Shown: piece by piece, positions 12,223 to 20,624 of the stretch
How the letters are laid out: every line of letters starts with the position of its first letter
Position numbering within the stretch: the stretch's first letter is position 1
From: Cerioporus squamosus
Lineage: Eukaryota; Basidiomycota; Agaricomycetes; Polyporales; Polyporaceae
Assembly (NCBI GenBank): GCA_022592435.1
Contig: JABYQS010000252.1
Location: 1 to 43,077, forward strand
Direction: 5' to 3'
Length of the DNA stretch: 43,077 bases
Notes under the pieces: generated by a model
Databases searched by the model: none
Told to the model about the DNA's origin: nothing
The model's input: the letters and a program-made list of their open reading frames with translations, nothing else
Position numbers and translations under genes: made by a program

Positions 12223-12276
12223 CTCCGAAGTTCTCACGGTAGACCACTGCCACCCCCCCTGCTCGGTAGTACCAGC
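12223..12276 (-). repeat. Inner terminal inverted repeat, left copy
   Basis: Read on the minus strand this begins GCTGGTACTAC, then has seven G and the TACCGTGAGAAC box, matching the outer repeat without gaps. It ends at the central spacer. Confidence 0.8.
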
Positions 12277-12322
12277 CTCTATTCTGAGGGACGAGGAACT
12301 AGAGGCTGGCACTGCGAGCCTA
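12277..12322. other. 46-bp spacer at the centre of the palindrome
   Basis: The only unpaired sequence between the two copies. Positions 12301-12319 read like a degraded extra copy of the inner TIR end, with two transitions and one missing base against the end of the left copy read outward from 12280. This is followed by CTA and then the right copy. CTA also follows the outer end of the right copy (20320-20322 region), so it may be a 3-bp target duplication; the evidence is weak. Confidence 0.55.
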
Positions 12323-12376
12323 GCTGGTACTACCGAGCAGGGGGGGTGGCAGTGGTCTACCGTGAGAACTTCGGAG
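12323..12376 (+). repeat. Inner terminal inverted repeat, right copy
   Basis: Identical to the left copy's inner TIR on the opposite strand, beginning GCTGGTACTAC and containing the TACCGTGAGAAC box. It starts immediately after the CTA that ends the central spacer. Confidence 0.78.
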
Positions 12377-12460
12377 TTTGAATGCGAGAGCTCTCGTCCA
12401 CTTCCGTCTTTCTCGGACATATCGCCGTGCAGTCTCAACCACCTCCTCGTACTGTCTTCT

Positions 12461-12470
12461 CGTATATATG
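12461..12470 (+). promoter_or_regulatory. TATA-like box upstream of the DUF6589 gene (right copy)
   Basis: CGTATATATG lies about 35 bp upstream of the DUF6589 start codon at 12501 and inside the element, next to the TIR. The mirror site is at 12129-12138. Fungal promoters do not need a TATA box, so this is only suggestive. Confidence 0.3.
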
Positions 12471-12500
12471 CTACGTTCCTGTACCTAGTCGACTTCAGTA

Positions 12501-15500
12501 ATGGACTGGGGTCTCAACAGCGCACATTCTGACAGCTCAAACCCTCCTCTGGACCGCCCTCCGGTGCCCAACTTAAATGTCGGAACCGCAGTAATGAGTA
12601 GTCAATACACGTCTTGACATTTACCCTCCCGCAGGACTCAGACGACCGGGCGACAGGCGGTTCGAACGTAGAGACTTCTAGCTCAGGACCGGTATGTAAA
12701 GTCCGAGCTACCAGTGACTATTCTGACTCAATGTGTGTAGCACCACGCTGCCTCGAGTACGCTCACAGCGTCCGGCAGTGCAGGCATTGCCATGCACCTG
12801 CATACACCCCCCACGACGCCTAGGCAATACGCAGTGCCTCCGTTGCAGGCCTACGGCTCGTTTCTGCCCTCAAGTCCCACGGTGTCGCGACCAGCTTCCA
12901 CGACTCGAACACATATCCCACCGCCCACGCCTATCCAGATTCCCGTCGGACTGACGTACTTCTATCCTCCCAGCACTCCGTCTTCATCGACCTCAACCAG
13001 TCCCATCTATGGGAACGCCTACGGACAACCGCTATACATTCACAGGGTCTCCCAGTCCGAGCCCGTCGCCGATGGCGAGTACTGCGACAGAGCCTCACGA
13101 AAGCTCACCGTGGCTGCATGAGGCACAGACACGCGCGCTGCAGGATGTTTTCACCGGTTTCAAGATTCCACAGGGCAACCCGCATGCCCGGCGAGCGTGG
13201 CACCATCCTCTTACGAAGCAAGAGCGGGCCGTCATGGTGTTGAATTTCATGAAGGGTTGCGGTTTTGACTCGCTTGGCGACTTCCTCGCCGTCGTCTTTG
13301 ACAGGCAGGAGGACACACCGCGCGTCATTTCCGGTTATGCCACCGCGTTCCTCACCAAGAAAGGTCGCACCGGGACCTATCCGATCGACATACTGCGCCT
13401 TTGGCATCAGCATCTCCGCTCAGAGAAGTACACTGCGACTGGTGCACCAGAGTCCGTCTCACTTCCCTCACTTCCCCGCTATGCCCGTCCTCCGAACGAA
13501 CGACTCCAGACCGACCTCCCTGCCGCTGACCGGAAGAAGACATCGACTCGTTCGGACATCTTGGACTGGGCCCTGTCCGACCTCGTCTTGCCGGCCGTGG
13601 ACAGGGACTTGAAGGCTCTTCAACAACCTGAGCATGGGTTCACCCTGCGCAAACCCTCGGAGCTCACATGGCAGGATGTATTGAGCTGGGATGCGGCGAA
13701 GGCGGAGCATACGGTGGCGACACAGGTAAGTCCGCCACTGCTTCTGGAGCATTGATATATGCTGAAGATGTGCATTTACGTAGGCACCTGTGCTATTCGC
13801 GGTCATGTCGACAGCGTGTGTCAGCAAAAGATCTCGCAAGAACCTGGAGAGCGCGATCCGGGAGAGGGACGCCGCACACGCAGTCCCACAAGCATCTGAA
13901 GGCGGCCGGATAGAGAGCGGAGACCCGGACGAAGAGGAGGAGCTGGATATTCATCTGCGCCGCGATCCATGGCTGGTACGTCGCATGCGCTTCACATCAT
14001 ACATTCATGGTGACTCTGTACCGCTGTAGGTAACAACTATACATTCACTATCAGCTCTGCACGTCTCGTACCAATATGCGACTGCCTTCCCCACTTTCAT
14101 GAGTGTCAACCTGTTCGTGGCCGGCGTACCCTCAGTCGCGTTCCGTATACTTAGCCGCAGTGGCATGACGCTTGGCTACAACACGACAATCAAGCGACTG
14201 CGAAGCCTTGCGATGGATGCCAGCCACGAGATCCGACGCATTGGGGCTTGCGCGGAGCATGCACCTCTGGAAGGCGCACTGCTATGGGATAACGTGAACA
14301 AGAACAAGCGTGTCGAACAGACCACGCTTGCACACCAGGTGAGTTGTTTGCATATGAGTGACTGGTCAGTATGCATTCTCACAATGCACCTTCAGAATAT
14401 CATGCAGAGTGGAACCGCGGCGACATTCGTGAGGCCCGTGAACGTCCCCCCAGGTGCCCTGAGGCTCCAGCCGTGGCTCGACAATATCAGGAAGAAGGAG
14501 CGCCTCCAGCTGACCGTGAAGCGCCTCCGCGAAGACATCGACTGGTCCCATATCCGAGGAGTGGGCATCGGCACCATTTTACGCACGTGGTTGCGCTACA
14601 TCCCTCAGTTGTCACGACACCGCGCTGCTGTGGAGCGCATCTTCACGGAGACGCATGCAAAACATAAGCTACCCCTTCGAAAGAGCGACATCTATTCGCT
14701 GCGATGCTCCGGAATCGACGAGTCGACGACGGTTGGAACTTGGGAGCTTCTGCAAGATCTCATCAAGGACCAGCTCTCGATTCCCCTCGAGTGGCTCAAC
14801 AACTCTATCGTCCTCGCTTGCGGTGATCAGCTCACGGTTCACCGGGTCCGAAAGGTCAAGCTCTTTCGCAAGAAGCCCGGCGAGACCCCTGCAGAACGGG
14901 CCGAGCCGTTCCTGCCGCTCATCCAACCCTTCCACATGAAGCTCGCCGAACAGAGGGCGCTGTTCCACCTTGGCTACAAACCAGAATGCCAGGGGAAGCT
15001 CGTCTTTGGAATGCACCACGACGCTGTGCTTCTCGGTCGCGAGAACGTCAAGAAAGAGGACTTCTACCCTCGCCATGCATTCTTATCCGATCGCTTCGAC
15101 GCTCTTGTGCTGGAGGCTCTCCGGTACGTCCCGCGCGGTGTTTTGATCTCTCGTACGATGTCCTAAACTCAGTTGCAATAACAGGCTTGTCTGCGAAGAG
15201 AAAACCAGCGTCCAACAGCCTGCCGACATGGCCTTTCTCGAATCAATCCATAAGTACTTTGGTTCTGGAGGTCAGCTCGCGTCCTGTTCCTTCGAGGAGC
15301 TCTCCGACATGGCCGGCATCGTGTATGAAAGGTACATGACGAACCGGGCATACGACGATGCCAGCAAGTCGTCCTCATGGCAGTCCGATGCTGATCCTCG
15401 CAGGTACGGTCCCAAGACGGAACATCAACCGCGAGGTGCCACCGCGGGTGATGACATGCCGCCTGAGGATCCAGAGTGGACGGGCGATGCGGTCCTGCGC

Positions 15501-16410
15501 AACGACATCGCGTTCATGCGCCTCATGTTCTGGTACCTCGAATTTTGTGTCGCTGTTGCCGAAGGAGACCCCGGACGTGTATGTGAGATCATCAAGGTAT
15601 GTCAGCTGATATCCATAGATGCGGCATGTTCACTGACCGCACGTATGGTCTCTTCACTGCCATCAGCTTCTCCGGTTCTCGTTCTGGGGTGCTGGGTGTA
15701 CCAACTACGGAAACGAGCTCCTCGAGCTCGCCTGCTGCTTCATGTACGAGTTCCTTAAGGAGCTGAAGGAGGCGATCCTCAACAACTACTTCGTCAACCC
15801 ATCTGGTCGCCCTGGTCATTGGCACGAGCTCGATCTCCTTCAGGAACACTTCAACTACTGGCTGAAGCGACTCTTCAACACAAAGAGTCTCGACTTCGAC
15901 TCGCCGTTCCTCAGGGACGTCATCGGACTAAACTTGCGCGGCTTCTGTGATCTCCGCGGTTTCATGCTGAAGTTCTTCGGACTCAAGAGCCCCGGAAAGT
16001 CACACACAGACGCTGACAACACCGCAGATATCGACCGCCTCGGTGATCACTACCGAACCAACGGTGTCCTCAGGTTCCACGTTGGACGCAATCAACCCTA
16101 CCATGTTGAAAACGAGTTCGCCCTCGGTATGGACAAGCTATATGCCGGTCAATTGCAGACATTCCTCGAGCGCACGACGGCAGATGGTAGCAGCGTGAAT
16201 GACGATGTTCTCGGAGTACGTACACATTACATGACCACCTGTCGCAGCGGACTGACGACATCATTTACGTAGCGAGATGGTGACGCTCCCAGTCTGCAAA
16301 CGGATGCCTCCAGCCCTGCCGCAGATCCGGACGCAGCTCCTCCTCCAGCCGACTTCCTCGTCACAGATTCAGGCGGTATCCTTCGCGTTGACGCTGCAAT
16401 TAGCGAGTAA
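12501..16410 (+). pseudogene. DUF6589 gene of the right copy, frameshifted in exon 3
   Basis: The same nine-exon gene as in the left copy: exons 12501-12590, 12635-12691, 12741-13725, 13784-13975, 14030-14338, 14396-15123, 15185-15596, 15667-16215 and 16273-16410. Exon 3 is 985 nt here against 987 nt on the left, because a TA unit is missing from a short TA repeat at about 13033-13036. The reading frame then ends at 13119-13121, after the Pro/Ser-rich N-terminal part and before the whole conserved DUF6589 region. All downstream exons are otherwise intact, including the D...D...E positions, so the lesion is young. Internal initiation at 13009, in the downstream frame, could still yield an N-terminally shortened protein with the conserved domain. 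Confidence 0.75.
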
Positions 16411-16444
16411 GTGACCCGAAGTTACTGATCAGTTCGATGCTCAC

Positions 16445-19400
16445 CTATGACCTTGACTTTCCCCCTTTCTTAGTGCTCTTGGGGACAGCGGTCTCTTCGA
16501 GTGATGCCTGATTTTCCTTGTTGTTGGATGCCTTCGTCGCGGCGCGTATCCTCTTGCATGGTTGTGGCGCGTTGGTGCTTCCTTGCCACTTCTGTCCCAT
16601 CTGTTGTGTGCGATCGTCCGGAACTAAAGCGTGTGTATGTATATTAGTACCCTTGTTCACTCGTTGTTGGTATGAATAACCCACTCGTTGAGGGTGTCTC
16701 AGACACCTTTGGAGCTTCGCTGCTAGCTTCGAGTAGCTCTGCATCGGACGGCGGCTCCGCCTTCGGCTTGACAATCAAGTTCAGCTTCGGTAGGACGCGT
16801 GCAGTTCCCTAGAACATGGGAACATTAGTCGTGATCAATTGACAATACGCACACCAAGAGCATCAAGCTCACTGGTGGTGGGTCTATCTCGCAGATCTCG
16901 TCATGATCGACAGGCTTGTCGATGTACATCTTGTCGTACTCCACCAGCATGTCTTGGAGATAGTCATAGAGTACCTCTCCGCATTCTTCGAGGTAATCCC
17001 ACCTCCCGATAACCTCCCGGAAACGCTCCGGAGTGGTGCACACGTGGATTTTTTCGCTGAGCAGTGTTATGAGGTACGTGGGAAGGAAGGCACAAGGGGG
17101 CTCGTCATGAGATGGAGGACAGAGCACGCGCCACTGTTGTTCACGCCAGTGCGTAAGAAGGCGGACTACAGAAGCCTTCATCGTCTTGTTGGGTGCCAGA
17201 TGTGTTCCGTCAGATCGCGGGACACACATCTGCGGTGGCGCGATGGCCTCGAAGTGCACCCTCCAGGCAAGATTCAGAGCATCGTCGGCAGAGGCTTCAG
17301 GTTCCGGATCATGCAGACTGCAACAGGGATGCGGTCGCTCGAAGGGCTCATCGTTGTATGCGCAGTGGAGTTGGCGGGGGCACAGAGCTGGAGTCGCATT
17401 GAGGAGGTCGATGATCACTTTGGGAGAGCGGGCGCGGCGTGCTTGCTCTTCCTTCTGCGTCTTAGTCTTGATCTCGGCGGCGGGGATATTGCGCGTCCAG
17501 GAAGGAGCCAGAACATAGACCAGACCTTCAGAACCGTCGCGCGAGACTCGTCCCGCTTGTTGCACCAACCTGGAGTAGCCGCCGAGGTCGCCCGAGAGAA
17601 GGATGACCACGCGCGTAGCGTGCACGTTGAGACCATACGTGCAGGTATCCGTGACGATGCCGATGCGTGTGATTCCCTGCTCCATGCGCGCCTTGAACTT
17701 CTCCCGGTACTCGACGTCCATGAGCCTGTTGCACGGCATGACGACGAGGTCGCGACCCTCCAGATCCTGGGGTAGACGCGAGTCCATATCCAAACCAATG
17801 CGATATCCGAGCTCTATAGTTTCGCAGAAGATGAGAGTGCTCGGGATCTCCGCTGCAGATGAGATGGAGCGCGGGATGAGAAAGCTGAGATCAAGGAAGC
17901 GGTATCCGGAGACGGAGTGTTCGAGGAAGCGGGGGATAAACTTCACATTGTGCCGGTCCAGCGTGTAACGAGCGTCCACGAAGTATCCCGGTCGAAAGCC
18001 AAGATCGCGCGAGATAGCCCGAGTCTCTGCCAGAGTTGCAGTCCCAGTGAAGCCAGCCCAGGTTGTACGCGAAGAGAGACGTGAGCGCATGAAGACAGCG
18101 GCTTGGTAAGCTTCCAACCAGACGGTGGGATCGTTCCTGTTTGCTAGATGGATCTCATCCATCAAGAACCAGCGGATGGCGGGGCGGATTTTGCTGGAGA
18201 TGATGGCTTGCAGTTTGTCGTTCTTGAGCATCCAAGGTGTCACGACGGCGATACGGACGTCTTCTCCAGCAGCTATCTCAGACAGCAGATCCCGGTTGCT
18301 GTACCGAGCACGTCGGAGGGTGTCCTCGTTTATTGCGAGAGCGCACAGTCCATACGAGGCAAAGGTCTGTGCCTAGAGGTCCGGGCATCAGCTCACGACA
18401 GATATCGTCCCCCGGGCGCAGCCCGGTGTTGGAAACAGGCAAGGGCACGAGCGGCGGCGACGATGAGCGAGGCTGGCGGGATTACAACACTTGAGATTCA
18501 GCGCTAACTACGCGTACATTGAGTAGCTACTCCGAGATTAAAGTTTCGGCTCTTTCCGAGCTGTACAGTACCGGGAGCCATCGGACCGCACCTCCGCACA
18601 ACGGGTGCTGGGGTTACTTCCAACACGCCCCTTAAGCCCAGCACCGTGCCGCTAGAAGAGTCGGATGACCTCAGGGCTGCCACCAGACTCAAGTCTGGCA
18701 GTGCGCGCATGAACGCGCCCCTCCGACGAACCATCGTCTCCATCTCCATCGTCTCCACCAGTCTTCTTCGGCTTGACGAACATTTTCGGAGTAGGGCACT
18801 CACGAACGTAGTGGCCAGCACCACCGCAACGGTGGCAGGTGACCTCCGAGCGGGCGACATACGCACTGAGCCCCGACGTGTCCATGACGCTAGATTGGGC
18901 ACGTGCGAGCTGGGCCTCGAAGCCGGTGATCCGAGTTGTGACGTCCTTGATCGTGAGCGAATCGAAGGGAAGTGATTCGAGCTGAGTGAGGACGGGGGCG
19001 TACTGCGGGGGGAGGCCCTCAGTGATGACGAGGATCGTGTCGACAACCGTGGCAGGGCAGGGGGTGTGAGAGAGCTCAAGAGCTCGAGAACGGACACGGC
19101 CGATCCAGCTAATGGCAGACTCGCCCTCGGTCTTGACCATGCGAAGGAACGAGCGACGGAGGGAGAGGGCGGAGTTGACAGAGGAGGAACGATGTACCTG
19201 TTCGAGTCCTTCCCACATTTCGCGAGGGTTTTCCATGCCCATGACGAAAGGCACTTGGGAGGGGTCGATCGCGAGGATAATCTTCGACCTCGCTAACTCC
19301 CGCTTCTTCTGCAGCGTCTGCATGCCCTTTGGACCCTTCGGGAAGAGCTCCTCGGTCGGCACCTCGGATACGGGCCGGACGACGTCGTAGAGGTCGAGCG

Positions 19401-20140
19401 CGGTGAGGACGGCGGTCATCTGGATGCGCCAGATCTCGTAGTTACCCTCGATCAGCCGCATAACGCGGTGTTCGCTGGAACTGGGCTTTTCGTCCATGTT
19501 GAGGGAAAGGGGGGGGGGACGGAATAGGGAGAAGCAGAGTAGGGACTGTGGTGCTCGGTGTCGAAAGAAGCGTAGTCGAACTGCGGTGGCTCGGGAGGTT
19601 ACCGACCGTTTGCGAGCGGTTGAGAACGAAAAAGCGACGAGGACAGCAAGAACGAGCAAGTTAAGCTGCAGGGCTCATAACCTGTTGGAAACAGGCAAGG
19701 GCACGAGCGGCGGCGACGATGAGCGAGGCTGGCGGGATTACAACACTTGAGATTCAGCGCTAACTACGCGTACATTGAGTAGCTACTCCGAGATTAAAGT
19801 TTCGGCTCTTTCCGAGCTGTACAGTACCGGGAGCCATCGGACCGCACCTCCGCACAACGGGTGCTGGGGTTACTTCCAACACCCGGTTCACCTGTTGTTC
19901 TGTAAGTATCTTCGTAGGCACAATGACGAGTCCTATTCCTCGCTCTTTCCGGGACTGTGCCATCAGGAACGGCGCTGCCATGACGGCGGTCTTCCCCATG
20001 CCCGGCGCGACAACGAGGAAGAGGTCCGAGCCTTTGACCAAGCTCAGTCCACAATTGAGTTGAAACGGACGTATTGACGAGAGGTGACACTTGTCTTTAA
20101 GCTCCTGTTCAAGCTCTTCGCGCGAAACCGAGTCGGGCAT
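16445..20140 (-). CDS. RecQ-like helicase of the right copy, intron 1 expanded by an LTR element
   Basis: Exons 20140-19892, 18372-16873, 16808-16685 and 16623-16445 encode a helicase almost identical to the left one. The few amino-acid changes do not touch APGMGKT, DEIH or QQAGRVSRDG. Intron 1 has grown from 59 bp to 1519 bp because a copia-like element sits within it; donor and acceptor sites are unchanged. The protein is therefore still encodable if the enlarged intron is removed. The LTR element lies in the same orientation as the gene, so its LTR could end or redirect the transcript. Whether this copy is functional cannot be told from sequence. Confidence 0.72.
18427..18625 (-). repeat. 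3' LTR of the gag-only element
   Basis: 199 bp with TG...CA ends and TGTTGG/CCAACA terminal inverted bases. A short purine-rich run (AAGGGG on the minus strand) precedes it at about 18628-18633 and could be the polypurine tract. Confidence 0.85.
18652..19497 (-). CDS. Copia-type Gag with CCHC zinc knuckle
   Basis: About 281 residues from the Met that begins MDEKPSSSEHRVMRL. An upstream in-frame start at 19659 exists, but its extra residues look like leader sequence. The protein shows the copia-type gag (UBN2-like) pattern: NYEIWRIQMTAVLTALDLYDVV, a REMWEGLEQVH block and LRRSFLRMVKTEGESAISWIGRV. Then comes one CCHC zinc knuckle, CHRCGGAGHYVREC, and an acidic Gly/Asp stretch. It would form the retrotransposon particle and bind its RNA. 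It ends shortly before the 3' LTR with no pol continuation. Confidence 0.85.
   Translation of the reverse strand: MDEKPSSSEHRVMRLIEGNYEIWRIQMTAVLTALDLYDVVRPVSEVPTEELFPKGPKGMQTLQKKRELARSKIILAIDPSQVPFVMGMENPREMWEGLEQVHRSSSVNSALSLRRSFLRMVKTEGESAISWIGRVRSRALELSHTPCPATVVDTILVITEGLPPQYAPVLTQLESLPFDSLTIKDVTTRITGFEAQLARAQSSVMDTSGLSAYVARSEVTCHRCGGAGHYVRECPTPKMFVKPKKTGGDDGDGDDGSSEGRVHARTARLESGGSPEVIRLF
19671..19682 (-). other. Primer-binding site matching the initiator tRNA-Met anticodon arm
   Basis: Directly inside the 5' LTR, the minus strand reads GGTTATGAGCCC. The complement, GGGCTCATAACC, is the anticodon stem-loop of eukaryotic initiator tRNA-Met with the CAT anticodon. Copia-type elements are known to prime from a tRNA-Met fragment cut in the anticodon loop, so this supports the copia assignment. 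Confidence 0.7.
19683..19881 (-). repeat. 5' LTR of the gag-only element
   Basis: 199 bp, identical by eye to the 3' LTR. It drives the minus-strand gag transcript and is adjacent to the primer-binding site. Confidence 0.85.
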
Positions 20141-20264
20141 GGTGAGACTCGATACTGCAGGAACTTCAAGGCGAAGGGATGAAGTAAGACACGCGCGTCC
20201 GAGCATGTGAGCGCGTAGGCGCCATGCTTCAAAGTCCGACCTTTCCCACCAGCCAGAATTCGCA

Positions 20265-20319
20265 CTCAGAGGTTCTCACGGTACATGTCTGCGACCCCCC
20301 CCCCTCACGTAGTACAAGC
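20265..20319 (-). repeat. Outer terminal inverted repeat, right copy
   Basis: The mirror of 5739-5792, with ten instead of nine bases in the homopolymer run. Identity with the left end continues to 20322 and then stops. Confidence 0.8.
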
Positions 20320-20322
20320 CTA

Positions 20323-20624
20323 CCAAACACGACAGATCTCCGCTCCCCACCTCAGCTCTCCGGCTAGAGCTCCGACAGGAAGAGAGCGATACCACACCCC
20401 CACTGCGCCATTAGTTATAGATCCCTCCATACTTGCCAGGTCCCAGCAAACCTGGTTGACATCACAACCAATGGGTTAACCACAACATCCAGCCCAGCAG
20501 TCATAATCAGCGCCAAACCCCAACACCCACCATATAAATACTAAGCAAAGTAGTAGCTGTAAGATACACAACCCACAACGCACAGCCTATATAAATAGCC
20601 AGCTATAACTAACCACTTTCAAAC
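20323..20624. other. 3' flank of the SH3-RA gene
   Basis: About 300 bp between the mobile element and the stop codon of the polarity gene on the minus strand. It is AT-richer than the neighbouring coding DNA and probably holds that gene's 3' untranslated region and polyadenylation signals. No open frame of interest was seen. Confidence 0.45.

Larger units (their letters stand above)
5736..12276. mobile_element. Left copy of a two-gene TIR element (RecQ-like helicase + DUF6589)
   Basis: A 6541-bp unit bounded by imperfect terminal inverted repeats of about 54 bp (5739-5792 and 12223-12276). They align without gaps at about 39 of 54 positions and share the blocks GTACTAC, a run of 7 G and TACCGTGAGAAC. 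Inside are two convergent genes: a RecQ-like helicase (+) and a DUF6589 protein (-). The same unit recurs inverted at 12323-20322, which fixes the boundaries independently. Both genes in this copy read through without stops or frameshifts once spliced, so this looks like the intact copy. Each outer end is preceded by TA, but I cannot prove a target-site duplication. I infer a DNA transposon; no named superfamily is claimed. Confidence 0.8.
18422..19886 (-). mobile_element. Gag-only, non-autonomous copia-like LTR retrotransposon
   Basis: Two 199-bp LTRs (18427-18625 and 19683-19881) start TGTTGGAA and end TTCCAACA, and are identical by eye. They flank a 1057-bp interior and are bracketed by a CCCGG target duplication (18422-18426 and 19882-19886). 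The left copy of the host element keeps the unoccupied site at about 6171-6175. Transcription runs on the minus strand. The interior holds a gag gene but no protease, integrase or reverse transcriptase, so it must depend on enzymes from an autonomous relative. Identical LTRs mean a very recent insertion. Confidence 0.88.
12323..20322. mobile_element. Right, inverted copy of the two-gene TIR element, carrying a nested LTR element
   Basis: An 8000-bp unit that is the reverse complement of the left copy, plus a 1460-bp insertion (1455-bp LTR element and 5-bp duplication), minus 2 bp in the DUF6589 gene and plus one G in the outer TIR. I found about a dozen single-base differences from the left copy, nearly all between the mirrors of 6252 and 8009. 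Its TIRs are 12323-12376 and 20265-20319. The nested insertion and base differences argue that this is a genuine second copy and not an assembly echo of the first. Confidence 0.8.

Noticed and set aside
12157..12532. Open frames reading across the palindrome centre
   Set aside because: They are the TIRs and untranslated leader read in both directions, with no conserved protein.
18427..19881. A full LTR retrotransposon with pol
   Set aside because: The interior is only 1057 bp and is filled by gag. No protease, integrase or reverse transcriptase motifs are present in any frame.
5736..20322. The palindrome as a pure assembly artefact (read echo)
   Set aside because: The arms differ by a TSD-flanked LTR element, a 2-bp indel, a homopolymer length and about a dozen substitutions, and each arm has its own TIR pair. 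An artefact would give identical arms.
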